Assembly: GCA_023055425.1 (NCBI GenBank)
Contig: JALGPY010000006.1
Location: forward strand, 89,005,935 to 89,069,934
Direction: 5' to 3'
Length of the DNA: 64,000 nt
Source of the DNA: Linanthus parryae
Lineage: Eukaryota > Streptophyta > Magnoliopsida > Ericales > Polemoniaceae
The number at the start of each line of letters is the position of its first letter. The stretch's first letter is position 1. Below are positions 44,050 through 57,356 of this stretch, piece after piece. Both the position numbers and the translations under genes were made by a program. Under the pieces are notes generated by a model. The model saw only the letters and a program-made list of their open reading frames with translations. It was not told where the DNA came from and did not search any database.

Positions 44050-47000
44050 CCAACTTCATTTAAAGAAATCAAGGTCCGAACAACAAAGATAATAAACTAC
44101 ACATGACACCTACAAACGAGCAAAAATCACATAGGATGATTATCTTTTTTGCCAACCACATATGATTATCTAAAATAGCATGATGGGCTTGCAACCTCAG
44201 CACGATAAACTTTTGTAAGACTGCAAAAAACAAGCTGGTTAACCACTCCTTTAATCCTAGCAAACACGGGAGCATCCTGAATGGTCGGGCTACTCCTCCC
44301 CCGAAAAAGAGACAATACAGAAGAGCAGTCAAAATTAATATTAATACAAGGAATATTATGATGTAGCGACTTAACCACGTGCTTGACTACTAAAAGCTCC
44401 GCTTGGAAGGCGCTAGAAGCAAAACACTTATTTACAATGATCCATTGAGAGCCACCAGTCCCACAATATGCAGACTAAAACCAGAGGAAAAGTCAATTTC
44501 AAACCAAGCACCATCAACGTTAATATTCACAACCCTGTGAGAATCCGGGTTGTCGTTTCCCTTGATGAAAGGGATGTTAATCTTGGTATTCGAATCAATA
44601 CAGTGAAACCATCACTCGTGGACAAAGATTTCTCAATCATAATATTTTCATGGTCCATAATCCACCTTACAGCACCCAGAGAGAAATCATTATTGTTGAA
44701 AATTTTATTGCATCTGCCCCTCAAATGCCCCATAGCACATGGATAGCTGGAATCTGTTTTGAGTTAATACAAACTCAAAAGAAAGTATTAAAGGGGGAAC
44801 CCAATTGAGAAGTGCTGCAGCAACCATTCCACATAGGCTGAGAAAGCTATGATCCGAGGTTTCAGGATTACTACAACAAAGGGAGCACTGTTCAAGTATT
44901 GAGTTAAGGCATTCACTGAGGAAGCTTCTGGTGGGAAGCTTTTTATGAGCATATTTCCATAAGAATAAATTCCACTTCTCAGGAATATAAGACCCACAGA
45001 TCAAGTTCCATTTCTTATCACCAGGGCCATAACCACCGGTGCTGACAAAAAGCTCTGCTGGAAGAGGATTCTTTTTTACTTTACTCACAAAGAAAATTGT
45101 AGTCATATTTTGCCTAAAATGACCTGATATTGTAAATGGCCAGATAAGTTTGTCGCATGAAGAGGAGTCTGGGAGTTGAGTGAAAAGAATCCTTCTGGAA
45201 ATGAAATCAGGAACATGAGCTAGAATGGCATTCACATCCCAATTTTGGACTCCCTCAGAAATAGAAATCCAATCCTTAACCTTTGTGTTTAGGTTAATTG
45301 AGCATATGCCAGTGATATTAGAAAGAGGAATAGCAATCCATGGGATCCATTTGTCATCCAAAATGTTAATGTGCTCCCATTACCAACTTGCCAACGAAGA
45401 CCTCTCTTTAAGAAGGTTCCTTCCGTACATAACACTCTTCCACGCCCATGAGGCATTACTGGGACATCTAGCGTCCAGAAAAGTGCCTAGTCCTGCAATA
45501 TCTTTGTAAAATAACTTTAGATATAAGTAAATTCGGACTATCAAGGATACGCCAAGCCTTGTTAGCAAGGAGGGATTGATTTAACCAATCAAAATTCCTA
45601 AGAAAAATACCACCCATGGATTTGGACAAACTAAATTTTTCATTAGAGATAGTTTTGAGAGGGTTGTTCTAGACAAGATTCCACCAGATTTCTGTGGGTG
45701 GTTAGAAATTTCCGCATTAAGAGTTGTAGGAATTTTGAAGGAGGAGCTAGCATAAGTGGGAAGGTCAGAGAGGACTGATTTGGCTTGGGTTAGTCTACAG
45801 AACTGTTAAGAAGCTTCCCTCTCCATCCTTCTAATATTGAGGAAATAAAATCCTAACGAATTCGGATATTTCCTTCTTTTTGCGACCGGGGAGGATAGGC
45901 AAACCGAGATATGTATTTTTTTTGATGCCCAAGAAGTTACTAAAGATATCATCTAACCCTTGGAGGTCATTCGGGCCAAGAATAAGAGAAGATTTATCTT
46001 TTATTAATATCCTTGCCTGAAATTTTGCAAAAGTTGTCCAAAGTTGTACTTAGATTAGTGAAAGAGGAGAGGGAGAACTAAAAGAAACCGAGACAGTCGT
46101 CAACAAAGAAAAGATGCAAGATAGAATGACCACCTCTATAAAGATACATACCCGTTCAAGCCCCCCCCCCCCCACCCCAAATAATTAAGGTTCGATAGAG
46201 AGTCATACATGGAATCTAGGTTGATCGAGAGGTTTGGGAAGCCCATCTTCCGGAGGACGACTTCAAGTAAGTACCAATTCACACGATCAAAAGCTTTACT
46301 CATATCGAGCTTGAGAGTACCAATGTAGGATGAGTTGGTCTTGTGGATTCTTATTTTAGTGAAAATTTCATTCCCCGTAAGGGTGCTATCCGAGATCAAC
46401 TTTCCAGGAACAAAGGTGTTCTTCTCCTTAGAGATAAGGTTCGACAAGATAAGTTAAATCATATTCATCAGAATTTTAACAATGATCTTATAAAGAGAAG
46501 AGCAGAGACTGATTGGCCTATAATCTCCAGGGCGGCTAGGGGATTGGTTCTTTGGAATGAGGGCAATAGTAAGAGTAGTTAAGCTATCTGAGGAGAAAGC
46601 CACTAGAATAAGAAGGATCGAACCGCCTCCTCCCAGTTTTGATGAAAGAAAATACCGGGAAGCCCATTCGGACCAGGAGATTTAAATGGATCAAGAGTGA
46701 AAACAACCTTCTTAATCTCCTCATAAGACATGTCCATGGAAAACGATTGGACGTCTTCATCACTCCAGCGCTTAGAGAAATGATTCCACCTTCCCAGTTA
46801 TCGATAAGATCCTAGCCCACATCAGAATCTTTTAGACAAATGGATTTGAAGTGGTTAGAGAGCGAGAGGGAAAGGTCATGTTGAGAAGATGCCCATCTTC
46901 CCGATTGATCAAGAAGCCCCCCAATAATGTTCCTCACCACTCTTTATTTACAAGTTCGGTGAAAGAATTGGTGTTTATGTCACCCCTTTTGATCCATCGG

Positions 47001-47430
47001 ACCTTATTTCTTTGAGCCAAGAAGATCTCCTCTTGAGAGAGAAGCTCCTCTAGCTCCAGCCGAAGACTTCTTTCCTTACAGACATGAGCGAGACCCGAGA
47101 GAGTAGAATGAGTGAGGGCGAACTCATCTTGGAGAGCTTTAATTTTCTGATACAAATATCCCGCTCCTCTTTTTTCGTCAAATATTAAGCTTGTGCTTCA
47201 AAGTTTTGCATTTCACAACAAATTTAAAATAGACTGAGCCATGGAAACTTTCTTTCTAGAATTCATCAATGATGGCCTTGTAGTCATGTTCGCGAAGCGA
47301 GAAGGCTTCAAGGTGAAAGCGCTTAGGCTTGGGAGAAGAATTCCGGATATGAAAGACACAATGTCCATGGTCAAACAAAATATAAGGGAAGAAAGAGGAG
47401 TAGTAGGAAAATGAGGATGAACACGCAGTG
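44050..47430 (-). pseudogene. LINE 2, 5'-truncated and decayed
   Basis: Minus-strand pieces run in LINE order. The end of the endonuclease and linker lie near 47280-47380 (FDHGHCVFHIRNSSPK). A pre-RT region (46934-47155) has RNKVRWIKRGDINT. Reverse transcriptase lies near 46140-46690 (GTLKLDMSKAFDRVNW near 46265-46320). A zf-RVT domain falls in 44705-45361 (KWNLFLWKYAHKKLPT, CSLCCSNPETSDH). An RNase H-like region follows near 44200-44460 (FQAELLVVKHV, INFDCSSV). Many stops and shifts are present. Most of the endonuclease and ORF1 are missing at the high-coordinate end. No poly-A was found near 44040. It differs in sequence from LINE 1. Confidence 0.83.
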
Positions 47431-48616
47431 ATGGTTGGAAAAACCTACAGAGGATTTTGTTTCTCCAAAAACTGGTTAAAAATTGGTCATTTCATTAGAG
47501 TTGTATTCTTATTATTTGGAAACATTATTCTTTTTGCTATTTAATGTCATTATTTAATATATTATTTGGCGGTGTAAAATGTTAAAAAGTTTGTTTAATT
47601 AGAGGACATGAATTTATAAATTAAAGACAATAATATAGAGCGCGATTGGTGTAACTTATTTACAGATTAAGTCGATTTATAAGTTTATGTCAAAATCCCT
47701 ACAATGACCAATATTTTTTGAGATTTTGTGGATTTTGTCGAGCTGCGCGCAAACTGATCTCAAAAGAAAACATATAAAAAAACATATGAGGATGTTTGAA
47801 CTTTGAAGAAAAAAATTGCTCAAGATGTAGGAAAAACTTCAAAAATACAACTATGTTTGCATTTACTAACTTCTATACCAGATACGACTCATATTAAAAC
47901 TCACCCAAGTGAGGTGAAGGGGTCTCTAAGAGAATGACTATTTGTTAGTGTTTTGGGATCGAATTTGGTCCTGGAGTAAAATTTTGTCCTCCAAGTTATT
48001 GCTTGAGCTCCAACAGTGAGGAGCAAATTTCTGCCATCATAAATATTCTAGTACATTTTTTAACTTTCTACCATCGTAAATTTATAGTTTATCATTCATT
48101 AAACATATAATAATTATTTAAATAAATAAAAATTGAGCGATTTATTTAGTTAAAAAGTTGTATATGTTTTAACTACAAAATATCAATATTAGTTGGTTGG
48201 GAATGAATTAACATCTAATCATTAGCACACATCATTGTTGGGTTGGCACGCCTAAAGCAGAGCAAAATAGCCCGCAACAAGTGGTGGGGCATCGGGTGGG
48301 GCTTGGCGCGTGAATTACGAGGAATTAGCAAAGGTTCTCCTCTGCATACTAGACTTGGATCTTGGCTTTTTCGGCCTTTTAATATTTTTTTTGATCGGTC
48401 CAATAGTTTCTTTCAGGCCTTCAGCTGCAACGTCTTCTCCATTTTTTCTTTCCTTCTACATGAGCTTTCCCATCTGCTGAACTTTGACGGTTCTTCACGC
48501 GTGCGGTACACGTCAAAATTTGATGAGGCGTATGTTTACTGGATGTTGACACGTGGACCTGGGTTACCACCAAGGACGCCACATTTCATTAATTGTTTTG
48601 GTTCGAGCCTTTGAGG
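47431..48616. other. AT-rich intergenic stretch
   Basis: No motif-bearing frame, terminal repeats or tail were recognised. An open frame at 48243-48614 has no recognisable domain. It may be decayed sequence. Confidence 0.45.
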
Positions 48617-49075
48617 CATTTAGGCATGTTTGGCATGCCTTGATTAAAGACAGGGTGTTGTTTTTTTTGTTTTTATTTTTTTTTTAACTCATTTGGTATG
48701 TCTGTTTTTTTGCCTGTTTAAAAATAAAAACATACTGAAAAATAGCTGTTTAAAAAATACGTTTAAAAATAAAATCAAAAATGTTTGGTATCCGTTTAAA
48801 AACAGTGTTTAAAATCAAAAACACAGTTGCCACATTACTAAATTTCAATGTTAATTTGTTTCTATATCATTTTTAGGTACAATACCGACATATATTTGAT
48901 ATTTTTTGTATATAATCATAGTTTTTTTTGAAATACATCTAATCATAGTTGAAATGTCTTTAAACAATACTAGCATGAAAAAAACACCAAAAACACACCA
49001 CATTTGTTGTTTTTTCATTACATTTTTTTTCCACTGTTTTTCTTGTTTTTAAACGGATACCAAACAAGCTCTTAC
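48617..49075. mobile_element. MITE-like sequence with inverted TTTAAAAACAG arms
   Basis: GTTTGGTATCCGTTTAAAAACAG (about 48784-48806) is mirrored near 49036-49067 as AAACGGATACCAAAC with related CACTGTTTTT. The outer ends share TTTGG-type words (GGCATGTTTGG at left; AAGAGCTTGTTTGG inverted at right). A target duplication was not identified, so the family is not assigned. Confidence 0.55.
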
Positions 49076-49087
49076 TATAATTGAGTT

Positions 49088-49330
49088 TGTTTCTTTTCTT
49101 TCTTCCAGGTTTGACTTTTTTATGCGTAGCCATGTCATTTTGAACCGTAATTTGGATAGCAAAACGATGTAATTTTTCAGTAATTTTTATGGTGTTGTAG
49201 ACAAAATTTTAGGGTACAACAACACGAAAATTTATCAAAAATTACATCGTATTGCTAATCAAATCATCAAGTCAAAACGACATGATGAATAGTGGTAAAA
49301 GTCAAAACTTGAAGAAAGAGAAAAAATAGA
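49088..49330. repeat. Fold-back inverted repeat, arms of about 105 bp
   Basis: The left arm (about 49095-49200) and the right arm (about 49217-49322) are imperfect reverse complements. Shared stretches include TTCTTTCTTC, TTTGACTTTT, CATGTC[A/G]TTTTGA and ACGATGTAATTTTT. The loop is about 15 bases. It is probably a decayed MITE; an RNA copy would form a long hairpin. Confidence 0.78.
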
Positions 49331-49749
49331 TGAAGTATGAGATATCTTATCAAAATAACATAACGTTACTATACTGGTTTATTCCATTTTATTCTTCAAT
49401 CAAGTTCTTTATCATTTTATTTCTCAAAAAAAAAAGAGTTCAATTTTTTAATTTCTCAAAAAAAAAAAATTCCATCTTTTACCCAAACAAAAAAGAGGTT
49501 CCATTTTCCTTCCTCCAAAGAAAATAAAATTCCAATATGAATATAATTTGAACGAGATTTTCAGAAATGCACGATCATGTTCATAATTTACTTATAAAGG
49601 TACTTCATCCATTGCAAAGTAATTGTCTTATTTCTTTTATACATTTTAAAGATGTGATTTGATGGTAAAAAACAAAAAAAAATGTCTAGTTCTTTTATGA
49701 TGTTTTAGAACTCATGAAAATATTCAGTTGCTTGTACAACTATATTACT

Positions 49750-49925
49750 CTCTCCGTCCTAATATATTAGCACTTTATTTCATGTTTTCGTGTCACAAAT
49801 TTTTTAATATTTTTTTAGTTTTTTGAAGCTCATCTATATAAGAATTATGACGGTGTGACTATCGAGATATACCGTCATAATTCTCTCAATTGATACAATA
49901 ATTAACTTGAAGAAAGTGGGGTATT
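49750..49925. mobile_element. Stowaway-like left end with an internal hairpin
   Basis: CTCTCTCCGTCCTAATA at about 49750 resembles a Stowaway terminus, but no matching right end was seen. Inside, AGAATTATGACGGT (49841-49854) and its exact reverse complement (49871-49884) form a 14-bp stem with a 16-base loop. Confidence 0.5.
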
Positions 49926-50083
49926 GTAATGGAATGATAGTACGCAGTATAGCGAAGTTAAAAGGTCTAAGACCGCACTTCTTTCACACCTTTCCGTTAC
50001 TAGCAGTATAAGCTCTCTCTGACCAATGTGAAGTTAAGGAGAGTGTAACAACTTAGGAAGAGAGTAAGAAGATGAAGCAAAAG

Positions 50084-50960
50084 TTAGCTCTCTCTGAACA
50101 ATGTGATGAATGAGCATGTATGTGGAATGCCATCACTACCGGTATAAGTTGTGCTAATATGCAACATATTTAGATCAACAATGAGGTATTTTGTAGCACA
50201 AGTATCTACACACCAGGGCACAAATATTTGAGATACAGGTGCACCAGAAATCTGAACTTTGTAGAGCATTTGGAGCATAAGTCCAACAGGAGTGATGCAC
50301 AACTCCACTAGGGACACCAGGAGCTTGACTAATATGTGGGATGGGACCAGGATAAGGGTGTAGTAGGCTCGTTTGACTGGCCTTGGAGACATCATGATTT
50401 GATACTTCGTGTTGTTGAGTCTATACTAACAATCTAGAGCAGAATGCCGAGGCCTATTCTAAATTTGGCACACTAAACCGCTTGATTCACATTGTCATAA
50501 CCAGAGCCATAACCATCAACAGGTCTTGAATTGTTAGTTGAACCAAATGATCTTAATTTATTATAACTGTTTTTGAACTTAGTAGAGTCCGATGATCCAG
50601 TAGAAGTATGCATAGCAGTCATTAGATCCACATAACTAATAGATTCAGCAGCAACATTACTAGTGAGCACATCGAGTTCCGTAGTTAACAATAGATTCTG
50701 AAACTTTATGAGAGAAATTGCAGTAGTTCGAATTCTATTAGTGGCTTTAAAAAGGTCATACTTCTTAAGTAAACCTCTCATGATAAATAGAACTAGGTCT
50801 TCATCTAGAGAATAACCACATTAAGTTGCAGTAGTTGATCCACAATTGATCTGACAGAATCAAGAAATATGGACATAGAGTGAGTAGCTTTGATGAGAGA
50901 AAAGAGCTTCGATTTGAGGTGATGGACGTTCGAACGTGAGAGAGAGGCGAAACGTTTCTC
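50084..50960 (-). pseudogene. Copia D gag and protease piece, inverted relative to its pol
   Basis: The minus strand reads Copia gag-like sequence (LLTTELDVLTSNVAA, AESISYVDLMTAM) at 50473-50781. Degenerate protease follows near 50150-50200 (VDTCATKYLIVDLNML, where the catalytic DTG is DTC). It runs leftward, while the matching later domains start at about 51014 and run rightward. Stops break it near 50450. Confidence 0.65.
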
Positions 50961-51013
50961 AGGAGTTGTCTAATTTATTAGAGAACATAATTATCTCGAT
51001 GCTTATCGTTTAG

Positions 51014-53625
51014 TTGTTCAGGACAAGTCTACTCAGAGGGTTCCCTTCAAGGCCCTTTGGACAAGGTCTTTGTCTCATCCCAGTCACCATTGCTTCAAGT
51101 TTCTCTTCATCTACTTCATCTACTCTCTCAATTACTACACAATATTCTACTCTACCATCTATATGGCACTATAGATTAGGCCACCCTTCTGCAAATGTGT
51201 ATTATGTCTTAGCTAACAAACTTCATGTATCTGCACAACATAAACAACGTATGTGTGAGTCAGGCGTAGTTAGAAAATGCCATATACTTCCTTTCAATTC
51301 CCATCTAGTAGGGATTGTAATTCTTTTGCTTTGATTCGTTATGAGGTATTGGGCCCAACTCCTGTATCTTCATCAAAGGACTCAATTACTATATTTTGTT
51401 CATATATGACTATTTCAAGTTTCGTTGGTTTTATCCTTTCACAACTAAGTCTCAAGCACTCTGTGCATATGTTCATTTTACATCTCTTATTCACACTTAG
51501 TTCAAAGCCACTGTCAAAACCTTTAGGACATATAATGGCGCAAAATATCTAAGCAATCAGATTATATTATTTATGCAAAGTGAATGTACTATGATTCAAA
51601 CTTCCTCCTCAATACACCTGGACAAAATGGTAGGGCAGAAAGAAGACACATACACCCAACTAAAACTGCTTTGGCACTAATACATTATGCTAAATCTACC
51701 TTCAAATTTCTGGTTAGAGGCTTTAGTAACCTCTAAATATCTTGTTTAATAGATTGCCAAAGCATTCTCCAATTTCTTCTTCTTCTTTTGAGCTCTTACA
51801 CTCTACCACGCCATATTACAATTTTCTTAAAATATTTGGCTACCTTTTACTTTCCTTGGCTTAAGCCTAATTTCTGTCACAAGTTAGAAGCTAAATATGT
51901 TAAAATGTATCTTCCTAGGCTACTCTTCAGCTACAGAAGGCTACATGTGTTATGATTTTGCACATCACAAAACGTATAAATCTAGGCATGTGCAATTCAA
52001 TTTTCAACAACTGTTTAGTTGTGGTTTTGTTGTTTCTCCTCCACATACTTCAAAATTATTTCCTACTCTCTATCATCCTTCTCCTAGACCAGCTTATCCT
52101 CCTTCATTTTCACCTATTTTAACTCCTTTTGTGTCTCCTCTTTCACCTCCTCCATCTCCTATTCCTACTTCTCCACATGTTCTTCCTCATACCCACACAC
52201 ATAATCCTACCCCCTTCATTATCTTCTTCGTTATCTTCCTTTGCGAACATACCTTCATCTCATGTACCTCCACAAAAGCTACCTTACTAGATCTTACACT
52301 AGTTCTCTAAAACCAAATCCCAAATATGCATGTCTGAGTTCATTACCTCCAGTTTTGTCTGAACCTACATGACCTCATGAAGCTCTGCAAATACCCGAGT
52401 GAAAAAAAGCAATGAATGATGGGTCGCAGGCACTTTACAGCAAGGTACTTGGAGTTCAGTTCCACTACCATCCTCAAGAAAGCAAATTGGATGTAAATGG
52501 GTGACCAGGGTGAAAAAGAATGCATATGGCTCTCTAGCTAGAAATAAAGCTAGGTTAGTAGCCAAGGGATTTCTTCAACACTATGGAGTTGATTCTACAT
52601 ACCTACAATCCAGTCGCTAACATCTAACCATTAGACTGGTAATGTCTCTTTCCTTGCATCACAAATGGGTATAAGCAGTGTGATGTCTCAAATGCATTTC
52701 CGCACGGTAAGTTGGATAAAGAGGTACATATGGAATAACCATTGGGGTTTGTAGATGCTGCACATCCTCACTTTGTTTGCAACTTATAGAAGTGTTTATG
52801 AGGTTTGAAGCAAGTACCCAGGGCTTGGTAAACCCTCTTAGCTTCATTTCTGCTTAGTCAAGGTTTCAAAGCAAGTCTTGCAGATTCTTCTTTGTTTTTT
52901 AAGAGAAGTTGAGGTCACACTTTGGTGGTTCTTATATGTAGATGATATACTAGTAACTGGTGATTCTTCTCTCTTGGTACAACAATGCATTGATGCTATG
53001 AGCTCCAAGTTTGTAATAGAGATTTGGGTAAGCTCAATATATTCTTGGTATTGATATTATGCAATCTGTAGATAGTGGTTATGTGTTACACTAGCACAAG
53101 TATGCTTACTGAATAATTGAAGAAAGCAAGGATAGCATAGTGAAAATCTTATCCTTGTAGGACTCCAGGTTATTGATTGATTCTAGGTGTTAATTTAATC
53201 TCTTGGTATACAAAGAAGCAAGTGACGGTATCCAGAAATTCAACTGAAGAAGAGTACATAGCTCTTACTTCAGTAGCTGCAGAAGTTAAGTGGTTGGGGC
53301 TATTTGTTGAAGGATTTACACATTATTGTACCTACAGCGTGATAATCAATTTGCATTAGATCTGGCTTCTAATCCTTTGTTTCATGACAAAGCTAAGCAC
53401 ATTCCGTTGAATTACCATTTTTTCAGAGAACAGGTGTTAGCTAAAGCTCTTTGTGTGCAATACATTTCTACAAGGGAACATGCAAATGATATTTTCACAA
53501 AACATTTTCCAGATATTCAGTTCACATATATGAAATATAAGTTGAATGGGAGCTCAGTTCTGGTAGTAATGGTTGTGATAGTGATGCCAGAAATTCAGCT
53601 TTTAGAAGGAAGTTGATTTGAGAGG
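51014..53625 (+). pseudogene. Copia D pol remnant (integrase, RT, RNase H)
   Basis: In order on the plus strand: a DKSTQRVPF pre-integrase segment and WHYRLGHPSANV near 51170; integrase scraps to about 51900; LKCIFLGYSS near 51900 (integrase C-terminus); reverse transcriptase from about 52370 with LYVDDILVTGDSS near 52935; RNase H with LGVNLISWYTKKQ near 53185 and STEEEYIALTS near 53240; and a tail with STREHANDIFTKHF near 53470. Multiple frameshifts make it non-functional. A purine tract (about 53615-53640) precedes LTR-like sequence. Confidence 0.8.
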
Positions 53626-53640
53626 GAATAGGGACATAAA

Positions 53641-53900
53641 TGTTATGTTAGTAATAGTTGGGAGACCTACTTGTAATATCAATAACTAGTTGAAATTTAG
53701 TTAGAATCATGATTAGTTGTTATCTAAATATATAAACAATGATGTAACAATATATTCAATAATAAACGATCAATATTTAGTTTATCTTTTTATTAATTTC
53801 ATAAAATGTATGGAACTTATCCTTCTTTCCTTATTTGGATTCGTTCATTCCATCACCTCAGACCCTATTTCTTGTAGGATGTGTTGCCCCTTAGGGAAGG
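53641..53900 (+). repeat. Copia D 3' LTR, right end uncertain
   Basis: TGTTATGTTAGTAATAG follows the purine tract, and AT-rich sequence with ATTCAATAATAAA follows, typical of a short Copia LTR. I could not find a second copy or a clear CA end, so the right limit is nominal. Confidence 0.5.
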
Positions 53901-53994
53901 GCTAATATGCTTCCGGAATTTTCACTATGGTAAGAAGCTATTCAATCCAATGCTCAAGAAGAACACCATAGGAAGCCTTATCGATGTGGTAACA

Positions 53995-54145
53995 GTATGG
54001 ATGGAGCCTTATCGATGTGAAAAAATGGCCTCTAGCCTATCAGATTACGCAATTGAAATAAGTTGCACTATGGTAAGAGTATGGATGGAGCCTTAAAAGG
54101 GCCTCTAGCCTATCAGATTATGTAGTTGAAATAAATTGTTTCGTT
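53995..54145. repeat. Imperfect tandem duplication, offset about 73-84 bp
   Basis: GTATGGATGGAGCCTTA occurs at 53995-54011 and 54079-54095. GGCCTCTAGCCTATCAGATT occurs at 54027-54046 and 54100-54119. Nearby, a separate 20-bp exact repeat, CCAATTCAACCAATAATAAA, occurs at 54312-54331 and 54351-54370. Confidence 0.8.
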
Positions 54146-54462
54146 CAAAGCACCTCATGAAAGAAGTAACGTTGTTCCGCTCACTATATTTTTACCTGTT
54201 TGGTTCCCTCCCGGAGTCAGTAACTGGTCAACTCGGCGTACCTTCATTACAAGGAAGAGTTCTAGCGGAAGAACATCAACAATAAGTGTATTTGATTTTG
54301 AAGCAAGAATCCCAATTCAACCAATAATAAAACTATAATAGGCTTTAGCGCCAATTCAACCAATAATAAATCTCTTGATCTGACAAAAGTAAATATGCAC
54401 TCTATCAAAACTAATGAGAGATTTATGGTATGAATTCTGGGATATACTCTGTAAGGTGTAAT

Positions 54463-55277
54463 TGTTGCGGAATCCGGGTTCAAAACACGACTAAATCAAA
54501 AAACCGTAGCGGAAGCAAAACGCCCAAAGAATCAAACTTTCCCCACAATAACGTGCAACTAAACGGATAGCACCAAAATTGCAAGTATACAATAAACTAA
54601 AAACGAGACAAGACCAATTTTAACCTGGAAAACCCGAAGAACGGAAAAAATCACGGAGCCACTCTTGACTCAAATCATCCACTATAATCAACAATAGTAG
54701 GATAAACCACTCTAGTACCACTAGAGTATAATCACATCCAAGAAATCAACAATCTTGGGATCAACAATCCCCTCCAACACCAACTAGGTGAACAACAAAA
54801 GTAGAAACCCTACTCTACTAACAATTGGGGATAACACAAAGAGAGGGAGAGAGGATAATCCAAACCGATAGATTGGAAGAGCACGTCGCAAGGATCAATC
54901 CCCCGAAATCTGAATCGAAAATCTCACCGTTGAACCAAGCCCAGACACCAGCTGTGTTGGCCTTCAAAATCCAGAGCTCGTCTCTGGTCTTCTTCCATTT
55001 CTCGCGTCTGAACCTCTCTGCCTCACACTCTCTGTTGCTCCACAAATGAGACCACCAGCTCATCCACTCACTAATGTGAGACAAAACAAAAGATGCCAAT
55101 CATTTTGCTACTAACATGGCCACGTAGCAAAGCACAAACACACACAATACAATCATGTGTGTTACTGCTGGTACAAACTAGCTCACATATTTTTTTTTTC
55201 TTTTCTTTTTTGTTTATTATCTCAAGAGAACTTATTCAATGTGGGTGAGTCCACCATATGTGGTGGACCCCATACCA
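54463..55277 (-). repeat. Copia E 3' LTR
   Basis: On the minus strand it starts TGTTGGTATGGGGTCC directly after a purine tract (GGAGGGGGGAGAA) and ends GGATTCCGCAACA. The length is 815 bp, with TG/CA ends. The partner LTR is not in the window. Confidence 0.75.
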
Positions 55278-55296
55278 ACATTCTCCCCCCTCCACC

Positions 55297-57150
55297 TCAT
55301 ATGAAGGACTCCATACCCGCGATGCTTCTACACACTTCAAGCTTCGCAACCGGTACGAACTTCGTCATCATATCAGCACCATTATCGTCGGTATGAATAT
55401 TGACAAGTTCAAGTGACTTCCCATCCAACACATCTCTAATCCAGTGATATCTCACATCGGTGTGCTTGGATCTCAAGTGAAAACTCAAGTTCTTGCTGAG
55501 ATTGATCCCACTCTTACTGTCACAGTACAAAGTATACTTCTCTTGCTTCAACCCCAGCTGTTGTAACAACTTCTTCATCCCAAGCAACTCCTTGCAACCC
55601 TCAGTAGCTGCAATAAACTCACCATCAGTAGTAGACAATGCAACGCATTTCTGCAACCTAGACTGCCAAGACACTGCTCCCCCTGCAAAAGTGTTCAGAT
55701 ACCCAGACGTAGACTTCCTCGAATCAATATCCCCAGCCATGTCAGCATCCGTGAAACTAACAAGAGTAGGATCACCATTTCCAAAGCAAATACACAACTG
55801 AGAAGTACCCTTGAGATACCTGAATATCCACTTAACCGCAGACCAATTCTCTCTACCTGGATTAGAGAGAAACTGGCTGACAACGCCAACCGCATGAGCT
55901 ATGTCCGGTCTTGTACACACCATGGCGTACATCAAACTACCCACTATTGAAGCATACGGAACCGACATCATGTCTTCCTTCTCTGCCTCTGTCTTGGGAC
56001 TCTGCTTTGAGCTCAACTTGAAGTGACTAGCAAGAGGTGTACTAACTGGCTTCGCCTGGTCCATATTGAACCTCTTCAGGACCTTCTCAATGTAGGACTC
56101 ATGAGATAACCAAATCCTCTTGGCTTTCCGGTCTCGCGAAATTCTCATACCCAAAATTTGCTCCGCGGACCCCAAATTCCTTCATAGCAAAGGATTTGAT
56201 CAACTCCTTCTTCAACCTGGCAATCTTGCTGGCATCACGACCAACGATCAACATGTCATCGACATACAGAAGAAGAATTATCGAATCACCGTCAGAGAAA
56301 TTCTTCACAAACACACAATGATTTGAAGTTGTCTTCTTATATCCATGCTCCCCCATGAATGAGTCAAACTTCCTGTACCACTGCCTTGGTGCATGCTTCA
56401 AGCCATACAGACTCTTCTTCAGCTTGCACACCAGATTATCCTTTCCCTGAACTCTGAAACCCTCATGTAGATCTCACCATGAAGGAACGTAGTCTTGACA
56501 TCAAGCTGCTCAATCTCCTAGTCTCTGCTGGCAGCTATACCTAGAACAACTCGGATAGACGACATCTTCACCACTGGTGAGAATATCTCCTTGTAGTCTA
56601 CTCCTTTCCTCTGCCTGAACCCTTTGACAACCACTCTTGCTTTATACCTTGGTTCTGACTTCTCAGACTTCAACCTGTAGACCCATCTGTTCTTGAGTGC
56701 TCTCTTACCCTTAGGCAACTCCACCAACTCATAGGTGTTGTTCCCATGTAAGGACCGCATCTCAGATTCCATGGCTTTCTGCCATATCTCTTTCTTGTCA
56801 ACTGTCAAGGCCTCATCATAGATATCTGGCTCCCCCTCATCCGCGAGTGTCACATACTCAGACGGAGAATACTTCCGATATGGTTGACGATCTCTGCTAG
56901 ATCTCCTCAACTCTGTAGCAGCTGGAGCTGGTGGCTCTTGAGGTAACACCTCATCCTGTGCATATGCCAGACCATCAACTGGAGGTAGATCAACATCACC
57001 TGCATCAACCTGATCATCCTGCACCATCTCATCACCATGCTCAGCTGGAGTAGGAACTGGACTCATGTCCACCAAATCATCACCATCAGCTTGAGGCTTA
57101 TCACATCTATCAATGTCCTCAATAGTCTGATCTTTGAGAAATACCACTGA
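55297..57150 (-). pseudogene. Copia E reverse transcriptase and RNase H, 5' part missing
   Basis: The minus strand reads, from 57150 downward: [12 protein letters not shown]; a spacer; [20 protein letters not shown]-type connection and LKKSLYGLKHAPRQWYRKFD near 56420; catalytic LYVDDMLIVG near 56260; YAMVCTRPDIAHAVG near 55915; RNase H with SFTDADMAGDID, LSTTDGEFIAATEG and YCDSKSGINLSK; and a tail ending near 55297. It is open across three frames (55297-56175, 56099-56431, 56518-57150), so at least two shifts are present. Gag, protease and integrase are absent, the sequence changing abruptly at about 57150. Confidence 0.88.
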
Positions 57151-57356
57151 CACGATCCAACCGCAAGTGTACGACTGTCGCGTGTAGTAATATCCGGTAA
57201 TCCGGGTTAGTCGAACCCAAGGGACTTGTCGTGAATTAACTAGGATGATTAACTTCGTGTGGGCAAGCAATTGGATTGTTTTACTAAACTAATAATTTAA
57301 ATAACAAAATAATTATTAAAAGAGAGATTAATACTAGGGACAAGTATGAGGATTTT
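57151..57356. other. Unassigned spacer between Copia E and Gypsy F
   Basis: It starts ACACGATCCAACCGCAAGTG, continues GC-moderate for about 90 bases, then becomes AT-rich. It is not Copia pol and not part of the Gypsy LTR as I delimit it. It may be non-coding sequence of another element that cut Copia E. Confidence 0.35.
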
